This document shows, in pieces, positions 16,428-25,021 of a DNA stretch of 64,000 bases (positions within the stretch are counted from its first letter, which is position 1; every line of letters starts with the position of its first letter). The notes beneath the pieces are model-generated. The model was given only the letters and a program-made list of their open reading frames with translations. It searched no databases and was not told the origin of the DNA. Both the position numbers and the translations under genes were made by a program. The DNA is taken from assembly GCF_014256275.1 (NCBI RefSeq), contig NZ_JACCFE010000002.1:7441501-7505500 (forward strand), read 5' to 3'. Origin of the DNA: Rhodococcus sp. 4CII (lineage in GTDB: Bacteria > Actinomycetota > Actinomycetes > Mycobacteriales > Mycobacteriaceae).

Positions 16428-17675
16428 GTGAAGCACGACAACCCCATTTTGATCGGTTCGAGCACATCCCTCCCCCCTGGCGGGCGGGAACCATCCCCCC
16501 ATCCCGTTGCGGTCGGTGGTCCCCTGGAAGGACTCCGCGTCATCGAATTGGCCACGGTCATCATGGGCCCCTACGCCGGTCAGCAGTTCGGGGATCTCGG
16601 TGCGGATGTGATCAAGGTCGAGGCTCCCGCCGGTGATCCGACACGGCAGTTCGACCCGAAGCGGCATCCGGGGATGGGCGGCCCGACCCTTAATCTCAAC
16701 CGCAACAAACGAAGTGTCACACTCGATCTCAAGGATGCGTCCGATCGAGATTCGCTGCTCGCGTTACTCGAGACCGCGGATGTGTTCATCACCAATGTCC
16801 GTCCCGGCGCCCTCGCGCGGCTCTCGCTCGGCTGGGAGGACGTTGCCGCGGTCAATCCACGTCTGGTGTACGCCACCGCACAAGGTTTTCGGTCCGACTC
16901 CGCGATGCGCGACAACGCAGCCTACGACGACATCATCCAGGCGGCCACCGGCCTGGTGTGGCTCAACGAGCAAGTCTCAGGCCAACCCAACTTCATCCCC
17001 TCGGTGGTAGCCGACAAGGTGTGCGGTCTGATGATGGTGCAATCGGTCCTCGCAGCCCTGCACTACCGGGACCGTACCGGGCGCGGACAGCACGTCGAAA
17101 TCCCGATGGCGGACACCATGATCGCCTTCAACCTCGTCGAACACCTCGCCGGAGCAACACTCGACCCGGCCGACGACAGCGAGTACGGCTACCGCCGGGT
17201 CCTCAGCCGTGAACGCAAGGCCTGCCGCACCGCCGACGGGTGGATGTGCATCCTGCCCTACAACGACGCGAACTGGCGGGACTTCTTCGAACTTGCCGGA
17301 GACCCCGAGGCGGCGACCGATCCCCGGTTCACCACCATGGCCGGCCGCGTCGCGAATTCCGATGCGCTGTACGCCAGAATGCGGGCCCTGACAGCACAGT
17401 TCAGCACCACAGAGTGGCAGCGCATGTGCGATCGCGCGAGCATCCCGGCGCATCCGGTCTACAACCTTGCCGAGAGCGCGACCAGCCGCTACGCACAGGA
17501 CGGCGGTCTGCTCACCACCGCCGAACACCCCACCGAGGGCCCCTACCAGCTGATCGGTCACCCGGTCCGGTACTCCGAGACGCCGGCGCAACTGCACCGG
17601 CACTGCCCGGCCCAGGGGCAGCACACCGAGTCGATCCTCGACGACCTCGGCCATCGGCAGCGGAGCCGGGCATGA
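16428..17675 (+). CDS. CaiB/BaiF family (class III) CoA-transferase
   Basis: A 415-residue family III CoA-transferase starting at GTG. The family signature GPLEGLRVIELATVIMGPYAGQQFGDLGADVIKVEAP is at residues about 32-66; the catalytic aspartate is expected in AAYDDIIQAATGL; the GRGQHVEIPMADTMIAFN region follows. These enzymes move CoA between acids and CoA esters (for example formyl-, succinyl- or glutaryl-type transfers). It opens an operon with enoyl-CoA hydratase and two acyl-CoA dehydrogenase genes and is divergent from a LysR regulator. Likely role: activate the acid product of the upstream amine pathway as its CoA ester. The acid is not identifiable. Confidence 0.88.
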   Translation: MKHDNPILIGSSTSLPPGGREPSPHPVAVGGPLEGLRVIELATVIMGPYAGQQFGDLGADVIKVEAPAGDPTRQFDPKRHPGMGGPTLNLNRNKRSVTLDLKDASDRDSLLALLETADVFITNVRPGALARLSLGWEDVAAVNPRLVYATAQGFRSDSAMRDNAAYDDIIQAATGLVWLNEQVSGQPNFIPSVVADKVCGLMMVQSVLAALHYRDRTGRGQHVEIPMADTMIAFNLVEHLAGATLDPADDSEYGYRRVLSRERKACRTADGWMCILPYNDANWRDFFELAGDPEAATDPRFTTMAGRVANSDALYARMRALTAQFSTTEWQRMCDRASIPAHPVYNLAESATSRYAQDGGLLTTAEHPTEGPYQLIGHPVRYSETPAQLHRHCPAQGQHTESILDDLGHRQRSRA

Positions 17676-17736
17676 CCACCCGCACAGCCACTCGACCCCC
17701 GACCGGTCGCACCACCGTGAATGGAGACGAACTGCC

Positions 17737-18531
17737 ATGACCCTTTCCGGAGGTGACCTTCTCGTCACCATCGACAACCAGATCGGGCGCATCATCCTCA
17801 ACCGGCCCGAGAAGAAGAATTCCTTCACCGTCGCCATGCTCGAGGACTGGGCGCAGGCGCTGCGCGAGTTCCAGCGGGACGAGCGGGTGCGGGTGGTCGT
17901 GGTCCGAGGGACCGGTGGGGCCTTCTGCGCCGGCGCCGATCTCACCGACATCGGTGAGATCGACCGCACACCTCTGACCAACCGCAGGCTGATGACCGAC
18001 ACGGTCCACCAGGTGGCACGTGCGGTCGACGATCTGACCAAACCGCTCATTGCCGGTGTCAGCGGTCCCGCTGTCGGCGCCGGGATGGATATGGCCTTGA
18101 TGTGTGACTACCGGATCGCCTCGACAACGGCACGGTTCTCCGAGGGGTACATCCGCGTCGGTCTGGTGCCCGGAGACGGCGGCTGCTTCTACCTGCCGCG
18201 GCTGATCGGCCGCTCCCGCGCGCTCCGGTTGCTGTGGACCGGCGAGTTCGTGACCGCCGAACAGGCCCTCGATTGGAATCTCGTCGACGAAGTCTGCACC
18301 GACGGCGAGTTCGACACCCGGCTCGATGCCTTCGCCGCCCAGATCGCCGGACAGCCGCCCGTGGCGGTTCAGATGATCAAAAGCGCGGTACGCCAATCCG
18401 ATACCGGTGATCTGCGGTCGGCACTCGACCTGATCGCCTCCCACCAGGCGGTGGCGATGACCACCGCCGATTCGATCGAGGCCCTCGACGCCTACACCAC
18501 CCGACGAACCCCCGTATTCGAGGGACGATGA
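17737..18531 (+). CDS. Enoyl-CoA hydratase/isomerase family protein
   Basis: A 264-residue crotonase-fold protein. GRIILNRPEKKNSFTVAMLEDW begins the fold; RGTGGAFCAGADLTDI is the first oxyanion-hole segment; KPLIAGVSGPAVGAGMDMALMCDYRIASTTARFSEGYIRVGLVPGDGG is the second, with an aspartate (GDGG) rather than glutamate at one position often used for hydration. It could therefore be a hydratase, isomerase or decarboxylase variant. It is preceded by GGAGA, and its stop overlaps the next start by 4 bases (ATGA), showing coupling with the acyl-CoA dehydrogenase gene. Confidence 0.88.
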   Translation: MTLSGGDLLVTIDNQIGRIILNRPEKKNSFTVAMLEDWAQALREFQRDERVRVVVVRGTGGAFCAGADLTDIGEIDRTPLTNRRLMTDTVHQVARAVDDLTKPLIAGVSGPAVGAGMDMALMCDYRIASTTARFSEGYIRVGLVPGDGGCFYLPRLIGRSRALRLLWTGEFVTAEQALDWNLVDEVCTDGEFDTRLDAFAAQIAGQPPVAVQMIKSAVRQSDTGDLRSALDLIASHQAVAMTTADSIEALDAYTTRRTPVFEGR

Positions 18532-19625
18532 CAAGCCAGGACACGATGACTACACGAGAACAATCGCTGCGCGTCGCGGTGCGCGAACTGTGCGCCGAAT
18601 GGGACTACGAACCCCGGTGCGACGCCTGGGGCGGCTCGGCCGACCCCGAATTCAGTCGGGAACTCGGGCGGCGGGGACTACTCGCGCTGACCTGGCCGAA
18701 GGACCTCGGCGGGGCCGCGGAATCGAACCTCTCCCGGCTCGCGGTCACCGAGGAACTGCTCCGGGCCGGCGCCCCGGTTTCGTACCACTGGGCGGGCGAA
18801 CGACAGATCGGCCCAACCCTGATCCGCCACGGCAACCGCGAACTCCAGGACGAATTCTGTTCCCGCCTGGCCAGGGCCGAGATCAGTTTCGCGCTCGGGA
18901 TGAGCGAGCCGGACGCCGGCTCCGACCTGGCGTCGGTGCGCACCACGGCCACCCGCACCGATGAGGGCTGGGTCATCCACGGTCGCAAGGTCTGGACGAG
19001 CGGCGCCCACTTCGCCGACTACCTCTACGTCCTGGCCCGCACCTCCAAGGGTGAGGACCGGCACGCCGGCCTGAGTGAATTCGTGGTCGACACCGCCGCG
19101 CCCGGGGTGCACGTGCAACCGATCATCGGCATGGACGGAGGACATCACTTCAACGAAGTCGTCTTCGACGAGGTACGCGTGCCCGACCGGTGGCTGATCG
19201 GCACCGAGGGACACGGCTGGCAGCAGGTCATCTCCCAGCTCGCCTTCGAACGCGGTGGCCCCGAACGGTTCCTGTCGATGTACCCGCTGCTGGGCGCGGT
19301 TCTCGACGCCGATGTCCTCGACGACACCGACCGCGCCGCGCTGCGCGTGCTGACTGCCCAGCTGACGGTCCTGCGTTCCCTCTCGCGGGACATCGCGACC
19401 GCCTTGGACGCAGGACACAGCCCGGTGACACAGGCCGCCACCAGTAAATACCTCGGCAACCGGCTCGAACTGGCCATGCTCGACTTCGTCCGACCTCTGT
19501 TGTCCCGGTGCGATGGGCGAGTACGGGCCCTGTTCGACGCGGCGGTGATCGCGTCCCCGAAGTCGGGTCTGCGCGGCGGCGCCGCCCCGGTCATGCTGTC
19601 CATCGTCACGAAGGAAATGCAATGA
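18528..19625 (+). CDS. Acyl-CoA dehydrogenase, alpha-type subunit
   Basis: A 365-residue acyl-CoA dehydrogenase with FALGMSEPDAGSDLASVRTTATR, VIHGRKVWTSGAHFADYLYVLART (FAD contacts) and a helical C-terminal domain. The usual catalytic-base/FAD segment near the end reads LRGGAAPVMLSIVTKEMQ, lacking the G-T-x-E glutamate of ordinary family members. It overlaps the following gene by 4 bases. Paired short acyl-CoA dehydrogenase genes of this sort are known in actinobacteria to encode alpha2beta2 enzymes (sterol side-chain FadE pairs), so these two probably form one enzyme. Confidence 0.83.
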   Translation: MTSQDTMTTREQSLRVAVRELCAEWDYEPRCDAWGGSADPEFSRELGRRGLLALTWPKDLGGAAESNLSRLAVTEELLRAGAPVSYHWAGERQIGPTLIRHGNRELQDEFCSRLARAEISFALGMSEPDAGSDLASVRTTATRTDEGWVIHGRKVWTSGAHFADYLYVLARTSKGEDRHAGLSEFVVDTAAPGVHVQPIIGMDGGHHFNEVVFDEVRVPDRWLIGTEGHGWQQVISQLAFERGGPERFLSMYPLLGAVLDADVLDDTDRAALRVLTAQLTVLRSLSRDIATALDAGHSPVTQAATSKYLGNRLELAMLDFVRPLLSRCDGRVRALFDAAVIASPKSGLRGGAAPVMLSIVTKEMQ

Positions 19626-20596
19626 GCACGACGATTCTCACCGACGAAGCCGCACAACTCGCGGCGACCGTCGCCGACGTGGTGGCCACCTGGCAGCTCC
19701 CGGCCGCCGGCCGCCTCGTCCCGGACGCCGAACACTTCCACGATCAATGGAAGGTCGCCGAGGAATTGGGATGGACCACGATCCTCGACGACGTCGACTG
19801 CACCAGCTTCGAGGGCTTGGCCCAGGCGGTCGAACTCATCACCGCCGCCGCCGCCGTCACCCGCGCCCTCGCGCACGCCGGCGCCGCCCTTCCCGTCCGC
19901 CAGACGTTGGTTGCGCGCGCCCTCGCCTCCCAACCGATAGCCACCGGGTCAATCGTTGTCAGCGCGCACTCGTTCGGGGTCTGGGATCCGATCGCGTCCG
20001 CTTTCGTCGGTGCCGACGGCACCACCCAGAGCCGGGCGGCGCAGGGACCGGTGGACCGCGACGTCGCGGCCCGTCCGGTGCACCGAGCCGACCACCCAGA
20101 GGACCTCGGGGATCAACCCGACGGTGTGCTGGGCCAGTTTCTGCTCGTCGAGGAAATCGCGGGCGCAGCCCACGGTGCAATCGAGCAGGCCCGCGCCTAC
20201 GTTTCCAGCCGGGTGCAGTTCGGCCGGCCCCTGATCAAGCTTCCCGCGGTGGCCCAGGAACTGGGCCGGCTGACGATCGCGCAGCTGCAACTCGACGAGG
20301 CGATCGCCGAATTCGCCCGCCGCCTGCACACCGGATCCCCCGATCGGATTCGTTTCGCTGCCCTTGCAGCCCGGGCGCTGGCCTGCGATGTCGCCTCCGA
20401 CGTCGCCGCACACACACATCAATTGCACGGTGCCCTCGGCTTGACCGCGGACGCCACGCTCCGGCACCACACCCTGCTGCTGTGGGCCGACCGGGACGAG
20501 GGCCTGCACCACCGCAGCTGGGGGGTGCAACGCCTGCCCACCTGCGAGGTCGACCTGTGGTCGCTGAGCCAGCCGGAACCAGCGCACCCGCTCTGA
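19622..20596 (+). CDS. Acyl-CoA dehydrogenase-like partner subunit (short)
   Basis: A 324-residue protein starting at an ATG overlapping the previous stop. The C-terminal 150 residues look like the acyl-CoA dehydrogenase helical domain (FLLVEEIAGAAHGAIEQARAYVSSRVQFGRPLIKLPAVAQELG, then THQLHGALGLTADATLRHHTLLLW). The N-terminal part is poorly conserved and the FAD-contact motifs are missing, as in beta subunits of heterotetrameric acyl-CoA dehydrogenases. Residues about 130-165 are rich in R, A and D and could be a local frame disturbance. Last gene of the LysR-linked operon. Confidence 0.72.
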   Translation: MSTTILTDEAAQLAATVADVVATWQLPAAGRLVPDAEHFHDQWKVAEELGWTTILDDVDCTSFEGLAQAVELITAAAAVTRALAHAGAALPVRQTLVARALASQPIATGSIVVSAHSFGVWDPIASAFVGADGTTQSRAAQGPVDRDVAARPVHRADHPEDLGDQPDGVLGQFLLVEEIAGAAHGAIEQARAYVSSRVQFGRPLIKLPAVAQELGRLTIAQLQLDEAIAEFARRLHTGSPDRIRFAALAARALACDVASDVAAHTHQLHGALGLTADATLRHHTLLLWADRDEGLHHRSWGVQRLPTCEVDLWSLSQPEPAHPL

Positions 20597-21001
20597 CCGC
20601 GAGTGAATGGTTCTCGCATCGGTACGGCTCCCGCCCGATGCGAGTCACTACCGCGAGCCGGCGCGGAGGAGGAACTGCCGGGCGCGGCGGATTTCGACCG
20701 AACGGGATAGGCCGGGTTCGCCGCACCGAAACAATCGAGGCGCGTCAGTCTCGGGAGGGTCTGCTGCGCACTCCGTCAAGACCTCGATCTCGCTCTCGCG
20801 CCGAGAATCCCACGGCCATCCGCACAGCCCGTGCCGGTCCGGTGACCAGGTGATGCGTTCTACGTCGGCCCGAAGCCCAGGCGTGCGTTTCGTTACCCAC
20901 GCGGGCCTGGGCGCGCAGAATTCAAACGACCAGAGCGGAGTGAGAGAGGCCGGACGCGGGAGCGCACCCGCATCGTCTGTTCGCGCCTCGCGCGGATCGC
21001 G
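20597..21001. other. 405-bp convergent intergenic region
   Basis: Between the last gene of the CoA operon and the FadR-type regulator gene, which converge. Open frames through it are out-of-frame extensions of neighbours. No clear hairpin terminator was found by eye. Confidence 0.4.
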
Positions 21002-21799
21002 TCAGCTGCCCGCGCTTGCTGCGGCGCGGGTAAATCCCAGAATTGCTGCCGCGCTGCTGGTCATGTGCTCAGCCATCAAGCGGCGCGCCAGCTCTCCGTC
21101 TCCGGCTTCGATCGCCGCGAAGATCTCGTGGTGCTGGGCATTGGTGGTATGCCGGGCCTGCGGGCCCACCCGGAACGCCCCCATCAGCGGGTTCAACTCG
21201 GCCTGCAGTTCCGTCTCAGCCCGGGCAAGCCGGTGCGACCGTGTGCAGGAGGCGATGGTGACGTGGAAGGCGGCGTCGCACTTGCGAAATTCCTCGAACG
21301 CGTCCGCGGCGTCCATCCTCTCGAGGAGCTCCCGCATCTCGGTAAGGTCTTCGGGCGCCGCACGTTCGGCGGCGAGTGCCGCGCTCTCCCCACCGATGGC
21401 GATGCGATAGGCGGTGAGGTCTTCGATGTATTCGTCGGTAATTGCCGCGATCCGCTTCTGCGCCTCGCGCTCGGGAACCGTGAGAGCCAGCTCTTTGACG
21501 TAGGTACCGCCCTGGCGCCCGCGTCGGGTCTCGACATAACCGGCTTCGCGCATGACCGCGAGCGCTTCGCGCAATGTCATCGCGGAGATCCCCAGCTGCT
21601 CGGCCAGTTCCGACTCGGAGGGAAGTCGGGCTCCGACATCGAAAATGCCCAGCCCAATGGCTTCGCCGAGCCGGCGAACGGTCTGCGCCACCAGCCCGTC
21701 ACCCGCGATCGGAGAGAGGATGACGCTGCGGACGAGCAGGGACGCCGGTGAGGGGGTCCGGGAATCGGACGTCGAGTCATTGATATCCATTATCTTCAC
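21002..21799 (-). CDS. GntR-family (FadR subfamily) transcriptional regulator
   Basis: A 265-residue regulator. The winged helix-turn-helix is at residues about 38-100 (GDGLVAQTVRRLGEAIGLGIF...LPSESELAEQLGISAMTLREALAVMREAGYVETRRGRQGGTYV); the rest is the all-helical FCD ligand domain with LTAYRIAIGGESAALAAERA and the distal histidine pattern HHEIFAAIEAGD. It is divergent from the P450 gene, the same arrangement known for pipR-pipA in Mycobacterium smegmatis, where a GntR regulator controls a piperidine/pyrrolidine P450. AT-rich palindromes between the two genes and before other cluster genes are candidate targets. A start at the second ATG (21790) is also possible. Confidence 0.88.
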   Translation of the reverse strand: MKIMDINDSTSDSRTPSPASLLVRSVILSPIAGDGLVAQTVRRLGEAIGLGIFDVGARLPSESELAEQLGISAMTLREALAVMREAGYVETRRGRQGGTYVKELALTVPEREAQKRIAAITDEYIEDLTAYRIAIGGESAALAAERAAPEDLTEMRELLERMDAADAFEEFRKCDAAFHVTIASCTRSHRLARAETELQAELNPLMGAFRVGPQARHTTNAQHHEIFAAIEAGDGELARRLMAEHMTSSAAAILGFTRAAASAGS

Positions 21800-21856
21800 A
21801 TCATATAGGTCTAAAGCGCGAATGTGTCACCTATCGAGGATTGCGTCGACACTTGC

Positions 21857-21881
21857 AACTCTAACATCTAATGTTAGAGTT
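21857..21881. promoter_or_regulatory. Perfect 11-bp inverted repeat at P450 start, candidate operator
   Basis: Arms AACTCTAACAT and ATGTTAGAGTT around CTA, ending 5 bases before the P450 ATG. Strongest palindrome of the set; contains TAACAT/ATGTTA half-sites shared with 3658-3681 and 12262-12300. Confidence 0.68.
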
Positions 21882-21886
21882 AAAGC

Positions 21887-23098
21887 ATGAGTATCGAATC
21901 CGCCACCGACGGCGAACTGCTGAAGATCACCGACCCCGGCTTCTCCGCGATGGGCGAGGAGATCCGTGCGGCCCGGGAGCGAAACTGGTATGCCCGAACC
22001 AATTACGGTCTCGCCGTACTGCGCCACAGTGAGGTCGGTGCCCTACTCAAGGACCGCCGACTCCGGCAGGGCAGCTGGTCGTGGCCCGCGCAGAACGGCA
22101 TCACCGAAGGTGTGCTCTCGGAGTGGTGGAAGAACTCCCTGGTCGGCATGGAAGGTGACGACCACGGCCGCATCCGCAAGCTGGTCAACCCTGCGTTCTC
22201 TCATTCCGTCATCGCCACGATGACCGAAAGTTTCCGCGAACTCGCCCACGACATCATCGACCAGTTCGTCGACTCCGGCAGATGCGAATTCATGACGGAT
22301 TTTGCCGAGCCGTACTCTTCTCGCGCCCTGTCGCGGCTGCTCGACCTGCCTGAAGCGGACTGGCGCGAGCTCACACAACTCGCGGCCGACATGGGGCTCG
22401 CGTTCGGTCCAGAAATCGTCGAGCAGCGAGCCAAGATCGAAGCCGCAATCCTCGATCTCTACGACCGCGCCGACGAACTGATCGCTCAGCGTCGCAGTCG
22501 GCCTACCGACGACTTCGTCTCGGCGTTGGTCACTGCAACGGACGAGGCCGGGGATCGGCTGAGCGATCACGAGCTTCGGGAGCTGATCACCAGCCTGATC
22601 TTCGGCGGCATGGACACCACGCGAAGCCAACTCGGACTGATGATGCAGACCTTCGTCGAGCACCCCGACCAATGGGCTTTGCTCGCTGACCGGCCTGAAC
22701 TCGCCGCCCAGGCGGTCGAGGAAGCCATTCGCTTCAACCCGGCCATCCACTGGACGACCCGGCTGGCCATCGAGGACTTCTCCTTTCAGGGTGTCGACAT
22801 CCCGGAGGGCACGGTGCTCCACCTCCTGTCCTACGCCGCTGGCACCGACCCCCTCGCCGTCGGAGACGCGAGTTTCGACATCACAGTCAAACGCGCTCCT
22901 CACTTCGGCTTCGGGGGAGGACGGCATCATTGTCTCGGGCACTTCGTCGCACGCCTCGACATCCGCGAAGCGCTGCAAGCCCTTTCGCAGCGCCTCACGC
23001 AGCCGCGGTTCTCCGCCCTGCCCAGCTATCGGCCCCCGACCGGGAACACCGGACCGATCGAACTGCCCGTGGGTTTCGTTTCAGCACGCCCGAACTGA
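21887..23098 (+). CDS. Cytochrome P450
   Basis: A 403-residue soluble bacterial P450. I-helix oxygen-binding motif LIFGGMDTTRSQLG, K-helix ExxR region (VEEAIRFNPAIHWTTRLA), and heme loop FGFGGGRHHCLGHFVARLD with the thiolate cysteine at about residue 349. It has no redox domain, so it needs a ferredoxin and reductase, most likely those at 9045-10484. Divergent FadR-type regulator and an 11-bp palindrome at the start point to substrate induction. The regulator/P450 arrangement and the surrounding amine genes make a secondary or cyclic amine the favoured substrate (CYP151-like role), but I cannot assign the CYP family by eye. Translation may begin very close to the transcription start. Confidence 0.92.
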   Translation: MSIESATDGELLKITDPGFSAMGEEIRAARERNWYARTNYGLAVLRHSEVGALLKDRRLRQGSWSWPAQNGITEGVLSEWWKNSLVGMEGDDHGRIRKLVNPAFSHSVIATMTESFRELAHDIIDQFVDSGRCEFMTDFAEPYSSRALSRLLDLPEADWRELTQLAADMGLAFGPEIVEQRAKIEAAILDLYDRADELIAQRRSRPTDDFVSALVTATDEAGDRLSDHELRELITSLIFGGMDTTRSQLGLMMQTFVEHPDQWALLADRPELAAQAVEEAIRFNPAIHWTTRLAIEDFSFQGVDIPEGTVLHLLSYAAGTDPLAVGDASFDITVKRAPHFGFGGGRHHCLGHFVARLDIREALQALSQRLTQPRFSALPSYRPPTGNTGPIELPVGFVSARPN

Positions 23099-23409
23099 CG
23101 GCAGAGGTGACCGGCACGCCGTCCTGCCGGGCCGAGGGCGGCGGGCGAACGGACGGCAGTGCCCCTGCGCGGGCGCGGGGCGAAGCGCGGGAAAACCTAC
23201 CGCTCAGATTTTTAACATAAAACCTCTTGTGTTAGCGGTATAACGCCAGTAGCGTTCTCGCTCATCGATCGGAGTGCGTGTCGTCACAACCCGGTCAGTC
23301 ACCCTCACCGAAGGAGATCACATGATCGAGTGGGAATTCACCGCCTACAGAAGTAGCCGGAATTGTCTACGGACCGCGTGCCTCCGTACGACGACCAAGG
23401 CGGCGTGAC
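23099..23409. other. 311-bp leader region of permease gene
   Basis: No gene supported. Contains the TAACA-N12-TGTTA element at 23213-23234 and a GAAGGAGATCAC site before an ATG at 23321 whose frame closes quickly. Confidence 0.45.
23213..23234. promoter_or_regulatory. TAACA-N12-TGTTA element before permease
   Basis: Same half-sites and spacing as in the palindrome at 3658-3681, but the inner bases are not symmetrical. Located about 175 bp before the permease start. Confidence 0.42.
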
Positions 23410-24858
23410 ATGTCCAATCCCTCCGCACCCACAGCCGGCGGCCACCTTCCCGAGGAGGCGCACCTCGAGTCGGGACGTTTGGGGCGGGCCTCACTCGTCT
23501 CGCTGTCTTTGGCGTCCTTCTTTCCCGCAGTCGGCATCGCTCTGGTGCCCCTGCTCGTGTTCAGTACCGCCGGCGCCAACGCGTGGCAGGCATCCCTGCT
23601 CTCCACGATCGCCGTCATCTGCGTCGGGCGAGCGGTCACCGCGTTCGCCCGGCGATACGTCGCCACCGGATCGCTGTACTCCTATATCGGGGAGGTATTC
23701 GGACCCTGGGCCCGATACCTGACCGCGGCCGCACTGCTTGCCGGATTCATCGCCGCGATCGGAGCACTCGCCGCCGTCGTCGGGATCTTCGCCGGCAGCT
23801 TCCTGCTCACGCACGGGGTCGACAACGCCCTGTCCTTCGGGCCGCAACTGGCGATCTTCCTCATCGCTCTCACCCTCGCCGCCGCGATCGCCTACCGCGG
23901 CCTCGACACCTCGGTCTGGATCGCAGTGACCCTCGCCGTCCTGTCCTTCCCCCTCGTCCTGGTCATCACCATCGCCAGTGCCGCCAAGACCGGACTCGAT
24001 CTCGCCGATCAATTCAGCCTGAGCGAATTCAGTCTCAGCGGAACCCTCCAGGGCATGGCAGTTGGAGCTGCCTTCCTGGTCGGATTCGAATCCTGCACCG
24101 CACTCGCCGCGGAAACGCGCAATCCCCGCCGCAACGTTCCTCTCGCGGTCATGTCCGTCCCGGTGCTCCTCGGCGGTCTCTTCCCCCTGGTCACGCTCCT
24201 CCAGGTCCCCGGACTGCAGGCGGCGTCCGCCGAACTGGAAGCCGGCATGTCGGCGCCCGCAGCACTCGCGCTGCATGCCGGACTCGGTTCCGGCGCCGCC
24301 ACCGCCAGCGACCTCGTGCTCGCCGTCGCCACCTTCGCCGCGCTGATCGGTTTCGTCAACTACGGTGCGCGTTTCGCCATGACCCTCGCCGACGACGGTG
24401 TCCTCCCCGCACTGCTGGGGAGGATCCATCCTCGTCACCACAGCCCTTCTGTCAGCATCGCGGTGATGTCCTTCGCCGGTCTCGTCCTGGCAACCGCGCT
24501 CGTCTTCGTCGCGGGCGATGTGGTGTCGGCGTACTACACCGTCGCTCCCCTCGTGGTGTACCTGTGGGTGCTCCCGTACGTCCTGATCACCATCGGGGCC
24601 ATCGTGCTCACCGTGCGGGCGCGCGAGAAGCGGCCGTTTCTGATTGGTGCGTCCGTTTTCGGCGCGGTGGCGACCGCGTGGATGTACATCAACGGGGTGA
24701 TCAACCCGCCGCCCTCACCGGCCGACTCCATGTCCTGGGTCGTGCTGATCGTCCTCGCGGTCCTGCTTGCTGTCTTTGCCGTCACCAAACGCAGACAAGC
24801 GCCGAGGACCGGGGTGGAAGTCTCTCCGAGACCGGCCGTCCAGGTCGAGGAGGTCTGA
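23410..24858 (+). CDS. APC-superfamily amino acid/amine permease
   Basis: A 482-residue membrane protein with about 12-13 hydrophobic segments. The N-terminal GRASLVSLSLASFFPAVGIALVPLLVF, the YSYIGEVFGPWARYLTAAALLAGF segment and MAVGAAFLVGFESCTALAAETRNPRRNVPLAVM (a transmembrane-helix/loop signature of APC transporters) support the assignment. It lies between the P450 gene and an acyl-CoA dehydrogenase gene, and probably imports the amine that the cluster degrades. A strong hairpin follows it. The substrate cannot be read from sequence. Confidence 0.85.
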   Translation: MSNPSAPTAGGHLPEEAHLESGRLGRASLVSLSLASFFPAVGIALVPLLVFSTAGANAWQASLLSTIAVICVGRAVTAFARRYVATGSLYSYIGEVFGPWARYLTAAALLAGFIAAIGALAAVVGIFAGSFLLTHGVDNALSFGPQLAIFLIALTLAAAIAYRGLDTSVWIAVTLAVLSFPLVLVITIASAAKTGLDLADQFSLSEFSLSGTLQGMAVGAAFLVGFESCTALAAETRNPRRNVPLAVMSVPVLLGGLFPLVTLLQVPGLQAASAELEAGMSAPAALALHAGLGSGAATASDLVLAVATFAALIGFVNYGARFAMTLADDGVLPALLGRIHPRHHSPSVSIAVMSFAGLVLATALVFVAGDVVSAYYTVAPLVVYLWVLPYVLITIGAIVLTVRAREKRPFLIGASVFGAVATAWMYINGVINPPPSPADSMSWVVLIVLAVLLAVFAVTKRRQAPRTGVEVSPRPAVQVEEV

Positions 24859-24889
24859 CCAGGTCGAGGAGGCTCGAATCTGTAAACGC

Positions 24890-24924
24890 GAAGTGGCTGG
24901 AGGGACATGTCCTCCAGCCACTTC
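24890..24924 (+). terminator. Strong hairpin terminator after permease
   Basis: Perfect 14-bp stem GAAGTGGCTGGAGG / CCTCCAGCCACTTC with a 7-base loop, 31 bases after the permease stop. Confidence 0.75.
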
Positions 24925-25021
24925 ACCCTGCCCAGCCGGGGAACGCAGCGGCTCGATCACGCTGCGCTGTGGGGCTCCTAACCAGGGGCCCCACAACCAC
25001 ACCACCTGAGAAGGAAACAGC

